A DNA stretch of 64,000 bases, from NCBI GenBank assembly GCA_016871495.1, contig VHDF01000001.1, forward strand, positions 62,001-126,000, given 5' to 3'. Each line of letters opens with the position of its first letter. The first letter of the stretch is position 1. This document shows positions 26,698 to 36,077 of this stretch, in pieces. Both the position numbers and the translations under genes were made by a program. The notes under the pieces are model-generated. The model searched no databases. It saw nothing but the letters and a program-made list of their open reading frames with translations, and was not told the DNA's origin. Source of the DNA: Verrucomicrobiota bacterium (lineage in GTDB: Bacteria; Verrucomicrobiota; Verrucomicrobiia; Limisphaerales; VHDF01).

Positions 26698-28767
26698 GTG
26701 GAGTCCTTCGAACTCGCCGCCCCCTACCAACCCGCCGGCGATCAACCCGCGGCCATCCGAGCCCTCACGGAGGGTCTCCGTCAGGGCCATCCGCACCAAG
26801 TTCTCCTCGGCGTCACCGGTTCGGGAAAAACATTCACCATCGCCAACGTCATCCGCAACGTCAACCGCCCCGCGCTCGTCATCTCCCACAACAAGACCCT
26901 CGCCGCCCAGCTCTACGCGGAATTCAAATCCTTTTTCCCCCGCAACGCGGTGGAATACTTCGTCAGCTACTTCGACTTCTACCAGCCCGAGGCTTACATC
27001 CCCCGCACCGACACCTTCATCGAGAAGGACTCCAGCGTGAACGAGGAGATCGAGCGCCTGCGCCTCTCGACCATGAGCTCCCTGTTCTCCAGGCGCGATG
27101 TCATCGTCGTCGCGAGCGTCTCTTGTATCTATGGCATCGGCAGCCGTGAGGACTACGAGGCTTCCATCATCCCCGTCCGCGTGGGACAAGCCCTCAACCG
27201 CGATCAACTCCTCTGCCGGCTCGTCGATCTCCAATACCACCGGAACGACATGGAGTTTTCCCGGGGTCATTTCCGCGTTCGCGGCGACGTCGTCGAACTC
27301 TGTCCCTCCCACTCCGAAGACGCGCTCCGCTTCGAATTCTTTGGCGACGAGGTCGAGCGCCTCACCCGCTTCGATCCCCTCACCGGCGAAACCCTCGAAC
27401 CGCTCGAAAGCCTCACGATCTATCCCAGCAAACAATACGTCACCCCCATCGAAAAAACCAAGTCCGCCCTCCTCACCATCCGCGAGGAACTCGGCGAACG
27501 CGTCGCCTGGTTTGAAAGCCAGGGCAAACTCCTCGAAGCCCAACGCGTCAAAATGCGAACCGAATATGATCTCGAAATGCTCGAGGAGATGGGGTTCTGC
27601 ACCGGCATCGAAAACTACTCCCGCCACCTCAGCGGTCGCCCCCCCGGCTCCCGCCCCTACACACTCTTCGATTTCATGCCCGCGGACTATGTCCTCATCA
27701 TCGACGAGTCCCACGCGACCCTCCCGCAAATCGGCGGCATGTCCGCCGGCGATCGTTCCCGCAAAACGGTGCTGGTAGACCATGGTTTCCGCCTGCCCAG
27801 CGCCCTCGACAACCGCCCTCTCCGCTTCGACGAATTCCAAGCCTGGCAAAAGCAATCCATCTACGTCAGCGCCACCCCGGCCCCACTCGAAACGGATTGG
27901 GCCGGACCCCGGGTCGTGGAACAAATCGTCCGGCCCACCGGGCTCGTCGACCCCAAAATCACGGTGAAACCCCTTCGCGGCCAAATCGACGATCTCATCG
28001 AGGAAGCTCGCAAACGCGTCGAACGCAAGGAACGCGTGCTGGTCACCACCCTGACCAAGCGCAATGCCGAGGAACTCGCCGACTACCTGCGCAACATCGG
28101 AATCAACGTCCGCTATCTCCACAGCGAAATCGACGCCATCGAACGCGTCGAAATCCTCCGCGCCTTGCGAAGGGGGGATTGTGAAGTGCTCGTGGGCATC
28201 AACCTCCTCCGCGAAGGGCTCGACCTGCCCGAAGTCTCACTGGTTGCAATCCTGGACGCCGACAAGGAAGGCTACCTGCGCTCCGCCACCAGCCTCATCC
28301 AAACGGCCGGCCGCGCCGCCCGCCACCTCCACGGCGAGGTCATTCTCTACGCGGACCAGATAACTCGAAGCATTCGCAGATTCTTGGAGGTCTCCAATTA
28401 CCGCCGGGAAAAACAGCTCGCCCACAATCAGGCCCACGGCATCATCCCTCGCTCCGTCAGCCGCGCCATCGAAGGCAGCCTCGTGACCAGGGAAACCGCG
28501 CAAAAGAAATCCGCCTTCGTCCTCAAGGAATCCACCACCCATTTCGACCTGGTCGATACCATCCGGGAACTCAACGCGGAAATGCTCGAAGCCGCCAACA
28601 ACCTCGAATTCGAAAAAGCCGCGCTGCTCCGCGACCAAGTCAAGGAACTCAATCGCCTGCTGGAAGGCGGTGCCGCCGGAACGTCGACCACCAGCCCCCC
28701 TCTCGCGACCTACCCTCGCCCGTCTCGCAAAAAAGCAGGCGCCGCACGACCCACCAGACGCGGTTGA
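26698..28767 (+). CDS. uvrB: UvrABC system protein B
   Basis: DNA-damage recognition helicase of nucleotide excision repair. Walker A GVTGSGKT is at 38-45, the damage-probing beta-hairpin in [17 protein letters not shown] (about 91-107), helicase motifs DESH ([11 protein letters not shown]) and the C-terminal ARAARH, and the C-terminal UVR motif for UvrC contact ([20 protein letters not shown]). A basic tail ends the protein. GTG 26698 is chosen over TTG 26680 because it starts at the usual [14 protein letters not shown] and lies just after the ispG stop, with GGAG eleven bases upstream. Length (about 689 aa) is normal. Confidence 0.95.
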   Translation: MESFELAAPYQPAGDQPAAIRALTEGLRQGHPHQVLLGVTGSGKTFTIANVIRNVNRPALVISHNKTLAAQLYAEFKSFFPRNAVEYFVSYFDFYQPEAYIPRTDTFIEKDSSVNEEIERLRLSTMSSLFSRRDVIVVASVSCIYGIGSREDYEASIIPVRVGQALNRDQLLCRLVDLQYHRNDMEFSRGHFRVRGDVVELCPSHSEDALRFEFFGDEVERLTRFDPLTGETLEPLESLTIYPSKQYVTPIEKTKSALLTIREELGERVAWFESQGKLLEAQRVKMRTEYDLEMLEEMGFCTGIENYSRHLSGRPPGSRPYTLFDFMPADYVLIIDESHATLPQIGGMSAGDRSRKTVLVDHGFRLPSALDNRPLRFDEFQAWQKQSIYVSATPAPLETDWAGPRVVEQIVRPTGLVDPKITVKPLRGQIDDLIEEARKRVERKERVLVTTLTKRNAEELADYLRNIGINVRYLHSEIDAIERVEILRALRRGDCEVLVGINLLREGLDLPEVSLVAILDADKEGYLRSATSLIQTAGRAARHLHGEVILYADQITRSIRRFLEVSNYRREKQLAHNQAHGIIPRSVSRAIEGSLVTRETAQKKSAFVLKESTTHFDLVDTIRELNAEMLEAANNLEFEKAALLRDQVKELNRLLEGGAAGTSTTSPPLATYPRPSRKKAGAARPTRRG

Positions 28768-28867
28768 TCGCTGGGCTTCTGGCTGTCGCCCTCCGGGTTG
28801 GGCCGTCCTCCAACTCCACCGAAAACAGCGAAGAACCGATCGATGCAGATCAATGGCCGTTGCCAGG

Positions 28868-30262
28868 TCAATCCAACCTCCCCGCCGGTCGAACACCCCT
28901 CCCCACCTCGCCGGTCAGGCTGTCGCCCAAATCTCGCCGCACCCGAACCGCCGCCTCCTCCAGCCGATTCGCCATGTCCGGCCTTTGATCAATCAAATTC
29001 TTTCGTTCCGCAGGATCCTCTTTCAGATGGTAGAGAGCCCGCTCCTGACGCTGCGTCCGCAGAGTCCCCGGTTTTCCACCACGCCCCGGAGGCATCGGCT
29101 TCAGATAGGCGTGAGGAAAGTGGAGCTTCCAATCCCCGACGCGAATGGCCTGCAACTCCTTTCCCCAATAATAGGCGAAAGCTTCCCTCCCGGGATCGCC
29201 GCCCGCCTTCCCGGTCAAAATCGGCCAAAGGTCGCGTCCATCCAGGATCCTTCCGGGCGAAAGCACAGCACCCGCCCTCGCCGCCACCGTGGGAAACCAG
29301 TCCATGCTCGAAACCCAATGCCAGATCTTCTTTCCCTTCGGCAAAACACCAGGACAGGACACGATGCATGGCACTCGAACCCCACCCTCAAACGTCGTCC
29401 CCTTGCCCTCCCTCAATCCCGGCGCCCATCCCGCGTGATCGCCATAGGACAACCAGGGTCCGTTGTCCGATGTAAAAATGACGAGGGTGTGCTTTCTCAG
29501 CCCCAACCTCTCCAACGCCTCGACCATTCGCCCCACGGAATGATCCACTTCCTCCAACACGTCGCCGAACAATCCCCGCTTCGTCCTCCCCCGAAAACCT
29601 TCCCCCGCAAACAACGGCACATGAGGCATGCTGTGCGCCAAATAAATGAAAAAGGGCCGTGCCCGGTGCGTCTCCATAAATCGAATGGCCCGATCCGTGT
29701 ACTCCCCCGTCAATCGCGACTGGTCCGGATTCAACGCCACCACTTTCTCGCCCTCCATCAGCGGCAAGTCCGGATACGTTCCGGTCGGATGCCTCGGCCA
29801 CATGTCGTTCGAATAAGGAAGTCCGTAATACTCATCAAACCCGTGCCGCAAGGGGGAGAATCTCGGATGATCACCCAGATGCCACTTCCCCAATACCGCC
29901 GTCGCGTAGCCTCGCTGCTTCAGGATCTCGGCCATCGTGATCTCCTCTTCGTGGATCCCCGTTTTCGACCCGGGTCCCAGAGCGCCAAGAATCCCCACCC
30001 GGTTGGGATAACACCCCGTCAGCAGCGCCGCCCGAGAGGCCGAACACACGGCCTGCGGCACAACATGCCGCTTCAAGATTACGCCTCCTCTTGCCAAGCG
30101 ATCCAAATGCGGAGTGCGATACCCCTTCGCCCCATAACAACCAAGATCACCAAAACCCAAATCGTCCGCAAAAATCAGCACCACATTCGGAGGGTTCCGC
30201 CCCGCGTCCGCATGGGCAACCATCCAGCCCCCCAAAACCACCACCACGAGGAATAGGTTCAT
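28868..30262 (-). CDS. Exported type I sulfatase
   Basis: Secreted arylsulfatase-family enzyme of 464 residues, likely acting on sulfated polysaccharides. It has a signal peptide (MNLFLVVVVLGGWMVAHADA), calcium-binding Asp pair (FADDLGFGDLG, 33-34) and the formylglycine motif C73-S-A-S-R that needs an FGE maturase (not encoded here). Other sulfatase blocks are GKWHLG and the late TSDNGPWLSYGDHAG. Verrucomicrobia carry very many such sulfatases, so a substrate cannot be given. ATG 30262 is preferred over upstream in-frame sequence. Divergent from the gamma-carbonic anhydrase gene and convergent with uvrB. Confidence 0.92.
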   Translation of the reverse strand: MNLFLVVVVLGGWMVAHADAGRNPPNVVLIFADDLGFGDLGCYGAKGYRTPHLDRLARGGVILKRHVVPQAVCSASRAALLTGCYPNRVGILGALGPGSKTGIHEEEITMAEILKQRGYATAVLGKWHLGDHPRFSPLRHGFDEYYGLPYSNDMWPRHPTGTYPDLPLMEGEKVVALNPDQSRLTGEYTDRAIRFMETHRARPFFIYLAHSMPHVPLFAGEGFRGRTKRGLFGDVLEEVDHSVGRMVEALERLGLRKHTLVIFTSDNGPWLSYGDHAGWAPGLREGKGTTFEGGVRVPCIVSCPGVLPKGKKIWHWVSSMDWFPTVAARAGAVLSPGRILDGRDLWPILTGKAGGDPGREAFAYYWGKELQAIRVGDWKLHFPHAYLKPMPPGRGGKPGTLRTQRQERALYHLKEDPAERKNLIDQRPDMANRLEEAAVRVRRDLGDSLTGEVGRGVRPAGRLD

Positions 30263-30390
30263 GGCCAAAGCCTGGACCTTTTCTCCCCTTGACCCAACCC
30301 GAATCCGCCGAACTCCGCTCACCTCCAAACGCTCGAAATAGTGTCACAACAGGCTTCTTCCCAACCTCGCTTTCTCACACCATCCCCTCC

Positions 30391-30999
30391 ATGCACGACG
30401 TCATCGCCCGCCTCGAAAAGCACCTGGAGTCGCCGCCCCGCGTCGGACAGTGCGTTTATATCGCCCAGTCCGCCACCGTCCTCGGCGACGTGGAACTCGG
30501 TGACCACTCAAGCATCTGGTACCAAGCCACCCTTCGTGGGGATATCGAAAGGATCGTGGTCGGACACCATAGCAACATCCAGGATAACGCCGTCGTCCAC
30601 CTCGCCGATGATCTCCCCTGCATCATCGGCCATCACGTCACGGTCGGACATTCCGCCATCGTCCACGCATGCACCGTTGGAGACGAAACCTTGATCGGGA
30701 TGGGAGCCATCGTGCTCGATGGGGCCATCATCGGAAACCAGTGCCTGATCGGCGCCGGAGCGCTCGTCACCCCCGGCACTCGCATTCCCGATGGATCTCT
30801 GGTTCTGGGAAGGCCGGGAAAGGTCGTTCGAAAACTCCCGGAGTCAGAACGAGCAAGTCTCAAACTTTGGGCAGAAAAATACGTGGCCAATGCCGCTTAC
30901 TGCCTGGCGCGTGGAATCCAGGTCGGCACGCCGCTCACCGTGCCTCCCCGAGGCATCCCATCCCAAACCAGAGGCGCTGGTCACGAGCAGGGCGGGTGA
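30391..30999 (+). CDS. Gamma-class carbonic anhydrase family protein
   Basis: Left-handed parallel beta-helix of hexapeptide repeats, 202 residues. The zinc-binding triad is present: H70 (NAVVHLADD), H87 and H92 (VGHSAIVHACTVGD), with R49 in LRGDIE and Q64-D65 in IQDNA also as in Cam and YrdA-type proteins. Many members are active only as zinc or iron enzymes, or are cofactor-binding proteins, so activity is not proven. ATG 30391 gives the family N-terminus. A short C-terminal helix follows the beta-helix. It complements the beta-class enzyme at 4.2 kb. Confidence 0.88.
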   Translation: MHDVIARLEKHLESPPRVGQCVYIAQSATVLGDVELGDHSSIWYQATLRGDIERIVVGHHSNIQDNAVVHLADDLPCIIGHHVTVGHSAIVHACTVGDETLIGMGAIVLDGAIIGNQCLIGAGALVTPGTRIPDGSLVLGRPGKVVRKLPESERASLKLWAEKYVANAAYCLARGIQVGTPLTVPPRGIPSQTRGAGHEQGG

Positions 31000-31446
31000 T
31001 TCCTTCCTGCGATCCGCGGGCGAAAGAGGGTTGGCGCCTCACCGAAAGTTCACCCAATCCTCGTTCCAACTCTCGAATGAGACCTCGCATCCTCTTGGAC
31101 CTCGCCACCGACCCCCTCCTCGCCACCCACGAGTTCTTCGCCATCGGCGACCAGGATTTCCTCCGTTCATCCACGCCATTTCCACCGCGAGCACCGGAAC
31201 CGAAATAACCTATTCTTGCCTGTTTTATCATCAGACAAGCGAAATCACTCTTGGAAAGACGCAGCCAGGGAAGAAAATCGGTTTCTTGCGGTCTTGGATG
31301 AAACATTCTTGGCGAATTCTTGTCATGAATTCGAACCGCAATCGTGGTGGTTGTGCCATTCGCGACAAAATCGACGGATTGGCGAAGCATGAGTGAACAA
31401 GGCTCCGTTCGCTCTTCAGCGAGGTTCCTGACTGTGTGGACCAGCC
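31000..31446. other. 447-base gene-free spacer upstream of the AraC-type gene
   Basis: No convincing reading frame is seen; a 43-codon frame from 31078 has no recognisable features. The second half (from about 31200) is more AT-rich than the neighbourhood and carries ATTCTTG three times (31212, 31305, 31316), two of them exactly 11 bases apart. Such a layout fits a promoter and operator region for the regulator gene starting at 31447. Confidence 0.4.
31305..31326 (+). promoter_or_regulatory. Tandem direct repeat, possible AraC-type operator
   Basis: ATTCTTGGCGA is followed at once by ATTCTTGTCAT: two copies of ATTCTTG in direct repeat with an 11-base period, one helical turn. A third ATTCTTG is at 31212-31218. 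It lies about 120 bases upstream of an AraC-family gene. AraC-type monomers bind direct half-sites on one face of DNA, so autoregulation is possible. No -10/-35 pair was securely identified. Confidence 0.35.
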
Positions 31447-32361
31447 ATGACCGCAAAACGAGAACTGCTCTTCGACCCCAAACTCGGCAAGACACGCCCC
31501 TTCTTCCCTCACGAGCCTTCCATCACCAGCGCCGCCGCGGATTGGCAAGGCATTCTCTTGGAACAGATTCGATTTTCCCAAGTGGAATGCAAAGACGTTT
31601 ACTGCGTCAACCACGTCGTCTTTCTCCAACTCAACCAAACCACGGAGGTCGAATACGAATGCAACGGCAAGACCGCTCGCCAATTCCTCCAACCCGGGCA
31701 AATAACATTTATGCCCGCCGGCGTCATCCACTCCGCCCGATGCCGTCAGGGCGGGGAATACCTGTCGGTCTCCGTCTCTCCACAGTTCTTGGAATGTGCA
31801 ACCCATGAACTGGCCTTCGAAAGCAAGTTGGAACTCACTCCCCAATGGGGCGTTGAAGACCCGCTCCTCAGCGCCCTCATCGTCACCCTGAAGCAGGAAG
31901 TCGAATCCGGAAATCTGCGCGGACGCGCCTGCGCCGAGGCCCTCGCCACCGCCATCGCCTTCCAAATCGTGCGCCGCTTCGCCACCACCCGCGATGCGCA
32001 ACCGCGCGAAGTCAAAGGCGGACTGGCCCGATACCAACTCCGCAAAGCCCTCGACTTCATCCATGCCCACCTCAAAGAAGACATCTCGCTCGCCGTCCTC
32101 GCTTCCCAGGTCAAAATGAGCGCGTTCCATTTCGCGCGTTCCTTCAAACAATCCACCGGACTTCCTCCCCACAAATACATCGTCCGCTGCCGCATCGAAA
32201 AGGCCAAGGAAATCATGATCGCTCAAGTCATGCCGCTGGCGGATGTGGCTCAAGCCGTCGGCTTCTGCGACCAAAGTCACTTCACGTTCCATTTCAAGAA
32301 AGCCTACGGCCTTCCCCCCAAACAATTCATCCGCCAGGCCAAAGCGATCTCAACGCCCTAA
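31447..32361 (+). CDS. AraC-family transcriptional regulator
   Basis: DNA-binding regulator of 304 residues. The N-terminal half is cupin-like (QLNQTTEVEYECNGK, then LQPGQITFMPAGVIHSARC), which suggests sensing of a small ligand. The C-terminal 100 residues form the double helix-turn-helix: first helix-turn-helix in SLAVLASQVKMSAFHFARSF (about 215-235), second in PLADVAQAVGFCDQSHFTFHF (about 262-282) ending KKAYGLPPKQF. Ligand and targets are unknown; candidate self-binding repeats lie upstream. Its stop overlaps the 3' end of lptD, transcribed toward it, by 12 bases. Confidence 0.92.
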   Translation: MTAKRELLFDPKLGKTRPFFPHEPSITSAAADWQGILLEQIRFSQVECKDVYCVNHVVFLQLNQTTEVEYECNGKTARQFLQPGQITFMPAGVIHSARCRQGGEYLSVSVSPQFLECATHELAFESKLELTPQWGVEDPLLSALIVTLKQEVESGNLRGRACAEALATAIAFQIVRRFATTRDAQPREVKGGLARYQLRKALDFIHAHLKEDISLAVLASQVKMSAFHFARSFKQSTGLPPHKYIVRCRIEKAKEIMIAQVMPLADVAQAVGFCDQSHFTFHFKKAYGLPPKQFIRQAKAISTP

Positions 32362-34596
32362 CAACAGCGAAGGCTCGTCGCTATCCTTCCCCACCTTGTA
32401 ACTCGGAAACGCCTTCAAAGAAAACGTCAGCGCCACCGTAAAATCATCCGGGCGCTCCCCGCGATGATCCCTCACCCGGAACGTCAATCCTCCGGTCCAA
32501 CTCCGAAAATCCCGGTAAACGGTGTAATACTGTTCCTCCATCGTGCCATCTCTCGCCTCGAAATGGTGGGACAGACGGAGCCCCCAATTCGGATTCAATC
32601 GGAAATAGATGCTGCTGATGATCAAATTGTTCCCCAGTCCGTAACTCGCGACATCGTCCCTCAGATAACGGTGCCCCACACTCCAGTTCCAGAGGTCCCC
32701 TGGAAGGATCGTCGCCTTGTGGTTCGCCTCACGCCACCGCTCCTCCGCCACGTCGAACCTCACCTCCGAACTCAAGGTCAACCAGGATCGGGGGCGCAAA
32801 TCGAACTCCGAATACAAGTCCGCAAAAGTCGACTGCCCCCTCCGCGGATGCAGCCGCCAGTCCGTGTAGAGCGCCCAATGAATGAGGTTGTCGGCCCCCC
32901 AATCGCCCCGCCGTGTCTGCACTTTGTTCCTCAACGCGAATCGCAACACGTTCTGGCTGTCCACGGAATCAATCGCGTGATAATCGGGAAACTCGATCGG
33001 AAGCAGCCGGAGGGTCGGCAACTCATAATCGAACTGAGGCAGTTCGCGGGGAGCCCGGCTCGGCGAGGGCACATACACATAGTTGATCGAAGGCTGCAAA
33101 ATATGCCGCAACCCATCCACTTCCCAGAATGAGCTCCGGGCTCCTCGCCACACGCGCGAAGCCTTCCAGGACACTTCCGCCCCGGTGTTCAACACCCATC
33201 GATCCGTCGAATTCAGCGTGGTATGCTCGCCCTCCGTTTCTCCGTAATGCGTGAAGCGGCCCCCGACTCTCGGAGTCACATTCAACCATCCCCACAAAGT
33301 CTTCGGTGCCACAATCTGATGGTACGTGTCTCCCCTCCACGCCGCGTAATCATTGGTCCACCCCTCCGCGAATCGTCTCCGAAAATATCCCATCGAGCTT
33401 TCCGACTCGTAGTAAAGCGGCAGAATGCCCAACGACTGCCGCCATCCCGTCAGCTTGATGTCCGGCAGCCGCTCCACCGTTTCATAAAAATCGTTCAACT
33501 GCGGCTGCGCGAGAATATCCAGGCTGAAATTCGGCCAGGAGTACGTGGCCTCCAAGAACGACGAAGGCTGATTGTTGCGCCGGTATTCCGCCTCGAAAAA
33601 GTCCCGAATGATCTGGGCATCGCTCTGCTCGCGCACCACCACTTTCGCCACCAAGTTCGACCCGTGCTCAATCATGTGCCAAAACGAGGCGCGATGACGG
33701 TCGTCCACGATCATTCGGCGTTGAAGATCCAATCCCGGATCCTCGTCATGAGCATAGTAAAACTCCGCGTGCCCCTCCCCCCAGGCCCCCAGGTCATACC
33801 GGAATTCAGGCCCCGCCCCCACCCCGCGCTTTTGCCGGTAATCCAAATGCACCGCGCCCCAAAGCCGCTCATCGTAAACCCAATTGTAGGTCCCCAACAA
33901 ATACGGCCCGTGCAAACTCCGATAGCCCGGAGTAAACTCGAAGTTGTTCGGATGCCTGCGGAAACTCTTGTGGTAGTAAGGCAAATACAACACCGGCACA
34001 TTCCCCAGCACCAAAACCGCGCCCCTCGCCTCGATCGATTCACCCGGTTTCAAGATCAATTCCCGCGCGCGAACCCGGTATCCGGGATTCGAGACGTCAT
34101 CTCCGGTCACATAGCCACCCTGCGCCCGGTACACCCGATTGCTGGTGTCGGCCGCCAATCCCAGCCCTGCCGCATAGAATGGGCTCCTCCCAGTGCGAAA
34201 GGATTCGCCACTCACCTCCCCCGTCTTGAAATGGTACGCCAGCTTCTCCCCCCTCCACACCTGCCCCTGCGATTGAATCACCACCGCCCCCTCCGCCTCC
34301 GCGTGTCCGCGCTCCTGATCCAGCTTGGCGCGTTCCGCCGTCAAAAGGGCGCTTCGTCCTTCGGCAGGGTCCTCATAGCGAATCACCACCCCGCCCCATG
34401 CCTCCGCCACCCCGCGATCCGGATCGAATTCCAACTCGCTCCCCGCGTCTCGTCGCTCCAGCTTCCAAAACGCCGAGGCCGGAGCGGCCGCCGGCTTCAC
34501 CGGCTCCGATACCTGTCCGATGACCCCCAGCACCCACCCGAAACAACACGCCCAAATCATCCCCATTCGCCAGCCCTGAATTGAATCGTTGCGCAT
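32350..34596 (-). CDS. lptD: LPS-assembly protein LptD
   Basis: Outer-membrane beta-barrel that inserts lipopolysaccharide in the outer leaflet, together with LptE. 748 residues: signal peptide (MGMIWACCFGWVLGVIGQ region), an OstA/LptA-like jellyroll domain (about 45-190, with AEGAVVIQSQGQVWRGEKL), a linker VPVLYLPYYHKSFRR typical of LptD, and a C-terminal barrel of alternating aromatic strands (about 210-748). Only few cysteines are seen, so the disulfide pattern of E. coli LptD is not conserved. It shows that the organism has an LPS-type outer membrane. Located directly after the prepilin-like gene. Confidence 0.9.
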   Translation of the reverse strand: MRNDSIQGWRMGMIWACCFGWVLGVIGQVSEPVKPAAAPASAFWKLERRDAGSELEFDPDRGVAEAWGGVVIRYEDPAEGRSALLTAERAKLDQERGHAEAEGAVVIQSQGQVWRGEKLAYHFKTGEVSGESFRTGRSPFYAAGLGLAADTSNRVYRAQGGYVTGDDVSNPGYRVRARELILKPGESIEARGAVLVLGNVPVLYLPYYHKSFRRHPNNFEFTPGYRSLHGPYLLGTYNWVYDERLWGAVHLDYRQKRGVGAGPEFRYDLGAWGEGHAEFYYAHDEDPGLDLQRRMIVDDRHRASFWHMIEHGSNLVAKVVVREQSDAQIIRDFFEAEYRRNNQPSSFLEATYSWPNFSLDILAQPQLNDFYETVERLPDIKLTGWRQSLGILPLYYESESSMGYFRRRFAEGWTNDYAAWRGDTYHQIVAPKTLWGWLNVTPRVGGRFTHYGETEGEHTTLNSTDRWVLNTGAEVSWKASRVWRGARSSFWEVDGLRHILQPSINYVYVPSPSRAPRELPQFDYELPTLRLLPIEFPDYHAIDSVDSQNVLRFALRNKVQTRRGDWGADNLIHWALYTDWRLHPRRGQSTFADLYSEFDLRPRSWLTLSSEVRFDVAEERWREANHKATILPGDLWNWSVGHRYLRDDVASYGLGNNLIISSIYFRLNPNWGLRLSHHFEARDGTMEEQYYTVYRDFRSWTGGLTFRVRDHRGERPDDFTVALTFSLKAFPSYKVGKDSDEPSLLLGR

Positions 34597-34649
34597 GCGG
34601 CGCGGCCAGAGTATGCGGAGCTCCCGCTCGCGGCCAGCGGGATTTTGAT

Positions 34650-35477
34650 CTACCTCCTCACGCTGGTCCGGTCAGCCAGCCAATCGAAATCAGTCGAAGG
34701 CACCGCTGCAAACCCGCCGCCCGCCCCACCCTTCACCGGCGGCTTTGCCGTCCCCCCCGGCCCCGTCACCACCCAGCGCCGATTCTCAGAATGGCCATCG
34801 ACAAACGTGAAACTGGTGGCACCCCCATGATACGTCGCGGGAAGGTTTCCCCAGCTCTTCTCATGCAACCGGTTCATGAAAAAGCCGTCGTTGATCGTGT
34901 CCGGATGCTCATCCAAAAAAAGAAAAGTCATCGAGGGATGGCGAACGTCCGCGGATTTGAAAAATTGAATGTAGTCAGGATTGAACCGGTTGGTCAAAAC
35001 CCCCGGATCCCCCACGAGCGAATTCATCGACATGCTCCGGTTTCGCGCCCCATTGTCAGCCCTCGACCGGTCCGCCGGACATTTGAAAATCCGCACCGAC
35101 TTGCCCACGTAGCTCCCTAACTTCGCCTCCGTGAGATACGTTTCGTTGGTGTTCTCCTCAATCGGCCCCCAATCGAGCACGTTGTTCACCCAGTTCAAAC
35201 GTGTTTCCCGCGTCTCGTCCCGTCCGTGATTGTTGACATAACGATCCGCTTCGTCGTCGGCGTACATCCCCCACCCTAACGTCAATTGCCGAAGGTTGTT
35301 GGCGCAACCCGCCGCCTGCGCGCGTGCTTTCGATTTGCCCAACGCGGGCAACAGCATTCCCGCCAGCACCGCGATGATGGCGATCACAACCAGCAGTTCA
35401 ATGAGGGTAAAAGCCCTCCTCCTCCGGACTCGCTCGCCGGCGTTCGTCCGCAAACCTCTGACCTGATCGCTCTTCAT
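34650..35477 (-). CDS. Type II secretion/pilin-like prepilin protein
   Basis: A 275-residue protein with a type IV prepilin leader: a basic N-terminus, cleavage site A22-F23 and [20 protein letters not shown] with Glu at +5, processed and methylated by a PilD-type peptidase. The mature part is a beta-rich globule ending in the motif FTFVDGHSE (H-x9-DG type), as in the huge pseudopilin families of planctomycetes and verrucomicrobia. No other pilus or secretion gene is nearby, so its machine is unknown. ATG 35477 is chosen; the in-frame TTG at 35489 would add four residues. It begins seven bases past the T-run of the terminator of the ribosomal operon. Confidence 0.85.
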   Translation of the reverse strand: MKSDQVRGLRTNAGERVRRRRAFTLIELLVVIAIIAVLAGMLLPALGKSKARAQAAGCANNLRQLTLGWGMYADDEADRYVNNHGRDETRETRLNWVNNVLDWGPIEENTNETYLTEAKLGSYVGKSVRIFKCPADRSRADNGARNRSMSMNSLVGDPGVLTNRFNPDYIQFFKSADVRHPSMTFLFLDEHPDTINDGFFMNRLHEKSWGNLPATYHGGATSFTFVDGHSENRRWVVTGPGGTAKPPVKGGAGGGFAAVPSTDFDWLADRTSVRR

Positions 35478-35483
35478 GCTCCA

Positions 35484-35523
35484 TCCCAAAAGAAAAACAG
35501 GAGGAATTGACTTCCTCCCGTTT
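35484..35523 (-). terminator. Intrinsic terminator of the ribosomal super-operon
   Basis: On the minus strand GGAGGAA and TTCCTCC pair around a five-base loop, with an outer AAAC/GTTT extension across one mismatch, followed by a T-rich run (TGTTTTTCTTTT). The stem occupies 35495-35523, 33 bases beyond the rplQ stop. It has all features of a Rho-independent terminator and closes the run of ribosomal genes. Confidence 0.85.
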
Positions 35524-35555
35524 CCGTGACGTTCAATCTCAACTCTTTCCCTCGA

Positions 35556-36068
35556 TCAGGGTTTGGATGCTTCGGAGGCAGGGGGCGCCGCCGTGGCGGC
35601 CGCGGGTGTTGCCGGAACCACCGCCGCTGAGGCCGGCACCGGCAAGTCCACCCACTCCAGGATGGCCTGGGGAGCAGCGTCGCCTTGCCTCGATTCCAAC
35701 TTCAGAATTCTCGTGTATCCGCCCGCGCGGCTCTTGAAAACCGGCGCCAGTTCCTCGAACAGGATCCGCACCACGTCCTCATTCTTCTTCCAAGCCTCGC
35801 GGACCACCTTGCCTTTCAACGTGGGAGTTCCACGGTGAAGCGACTTGGCCTGCTGGCGCAAGCGCGCCGCCGCCAATCGACGGGCGTGCAGGGTGCCCTG
35901 CTTGCCGAGAGTCACCAGCTTTTCCGCCACGGGCCGCACCGCTTTCGCCTTGGCCAGGGTGGTGGTGATGCGCTTGTGCTTGATCAAACTGCATACCAAG
36001 TTCGCAAGCATCGCGTTGCGATGCGATCCGGTCCGGCCCAGCTTGGCCGTTCTCTTCAAATGGCGCAT
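35556..36068 (-). CDS. rplQ: 50S ribosomal protein L17
   Basis: Large-subunit protein near the exit tunnel. The N-terminus MRHLKRTAKLGRTGSHR and the helix RPVAEKLVTLGKQG are diagnostic. At 170 residues it is about 40 longer than the E. coli protein because of an Ala/Pro-rich tail (about 140-170). Last gene of the alpha cluster, ten bases after rpoA. The tail resembles those on S3, S12 and S11 of this organism. Confidence 0.96.
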   Translation of the reverse strand: MRHLKRTAKLGRTGSHRNAMLANLVCSLIKHKRITTTLAKAKAVRPVAEKLVTLGKQGTLHARRLAAARLRQQAKSLHRGTPTLKGKVVREAWKKNEDVVRILFEELAPVFKSRAGGYTRILKLESRQGDAAPQAILEWVDLPVPASAAVVPATPAAATAAPPASEASKP

Positions 36069-36077
36069 ACAGATTCC

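Noticed and set aside
28764-28988. Short plus-strand frame after uvrB
   Set aside because: It overlaps the sulfatase gene on the other strand and shows no domain.
31078-31208. 43-codon plus-strand frame in the spacer before the AraC gene
   Set aside because: Too short and without motif, ribosome-binding site or neighbour support.
34622-34642. Hairpin TCCCGCT/AGCGGGA after the prepilin gene as terminator
   Set aside because: The T-run lies on the plus strand, whereas the neighbouring genes are read from the minus strand; no plus-strand transcript is expected to end there.
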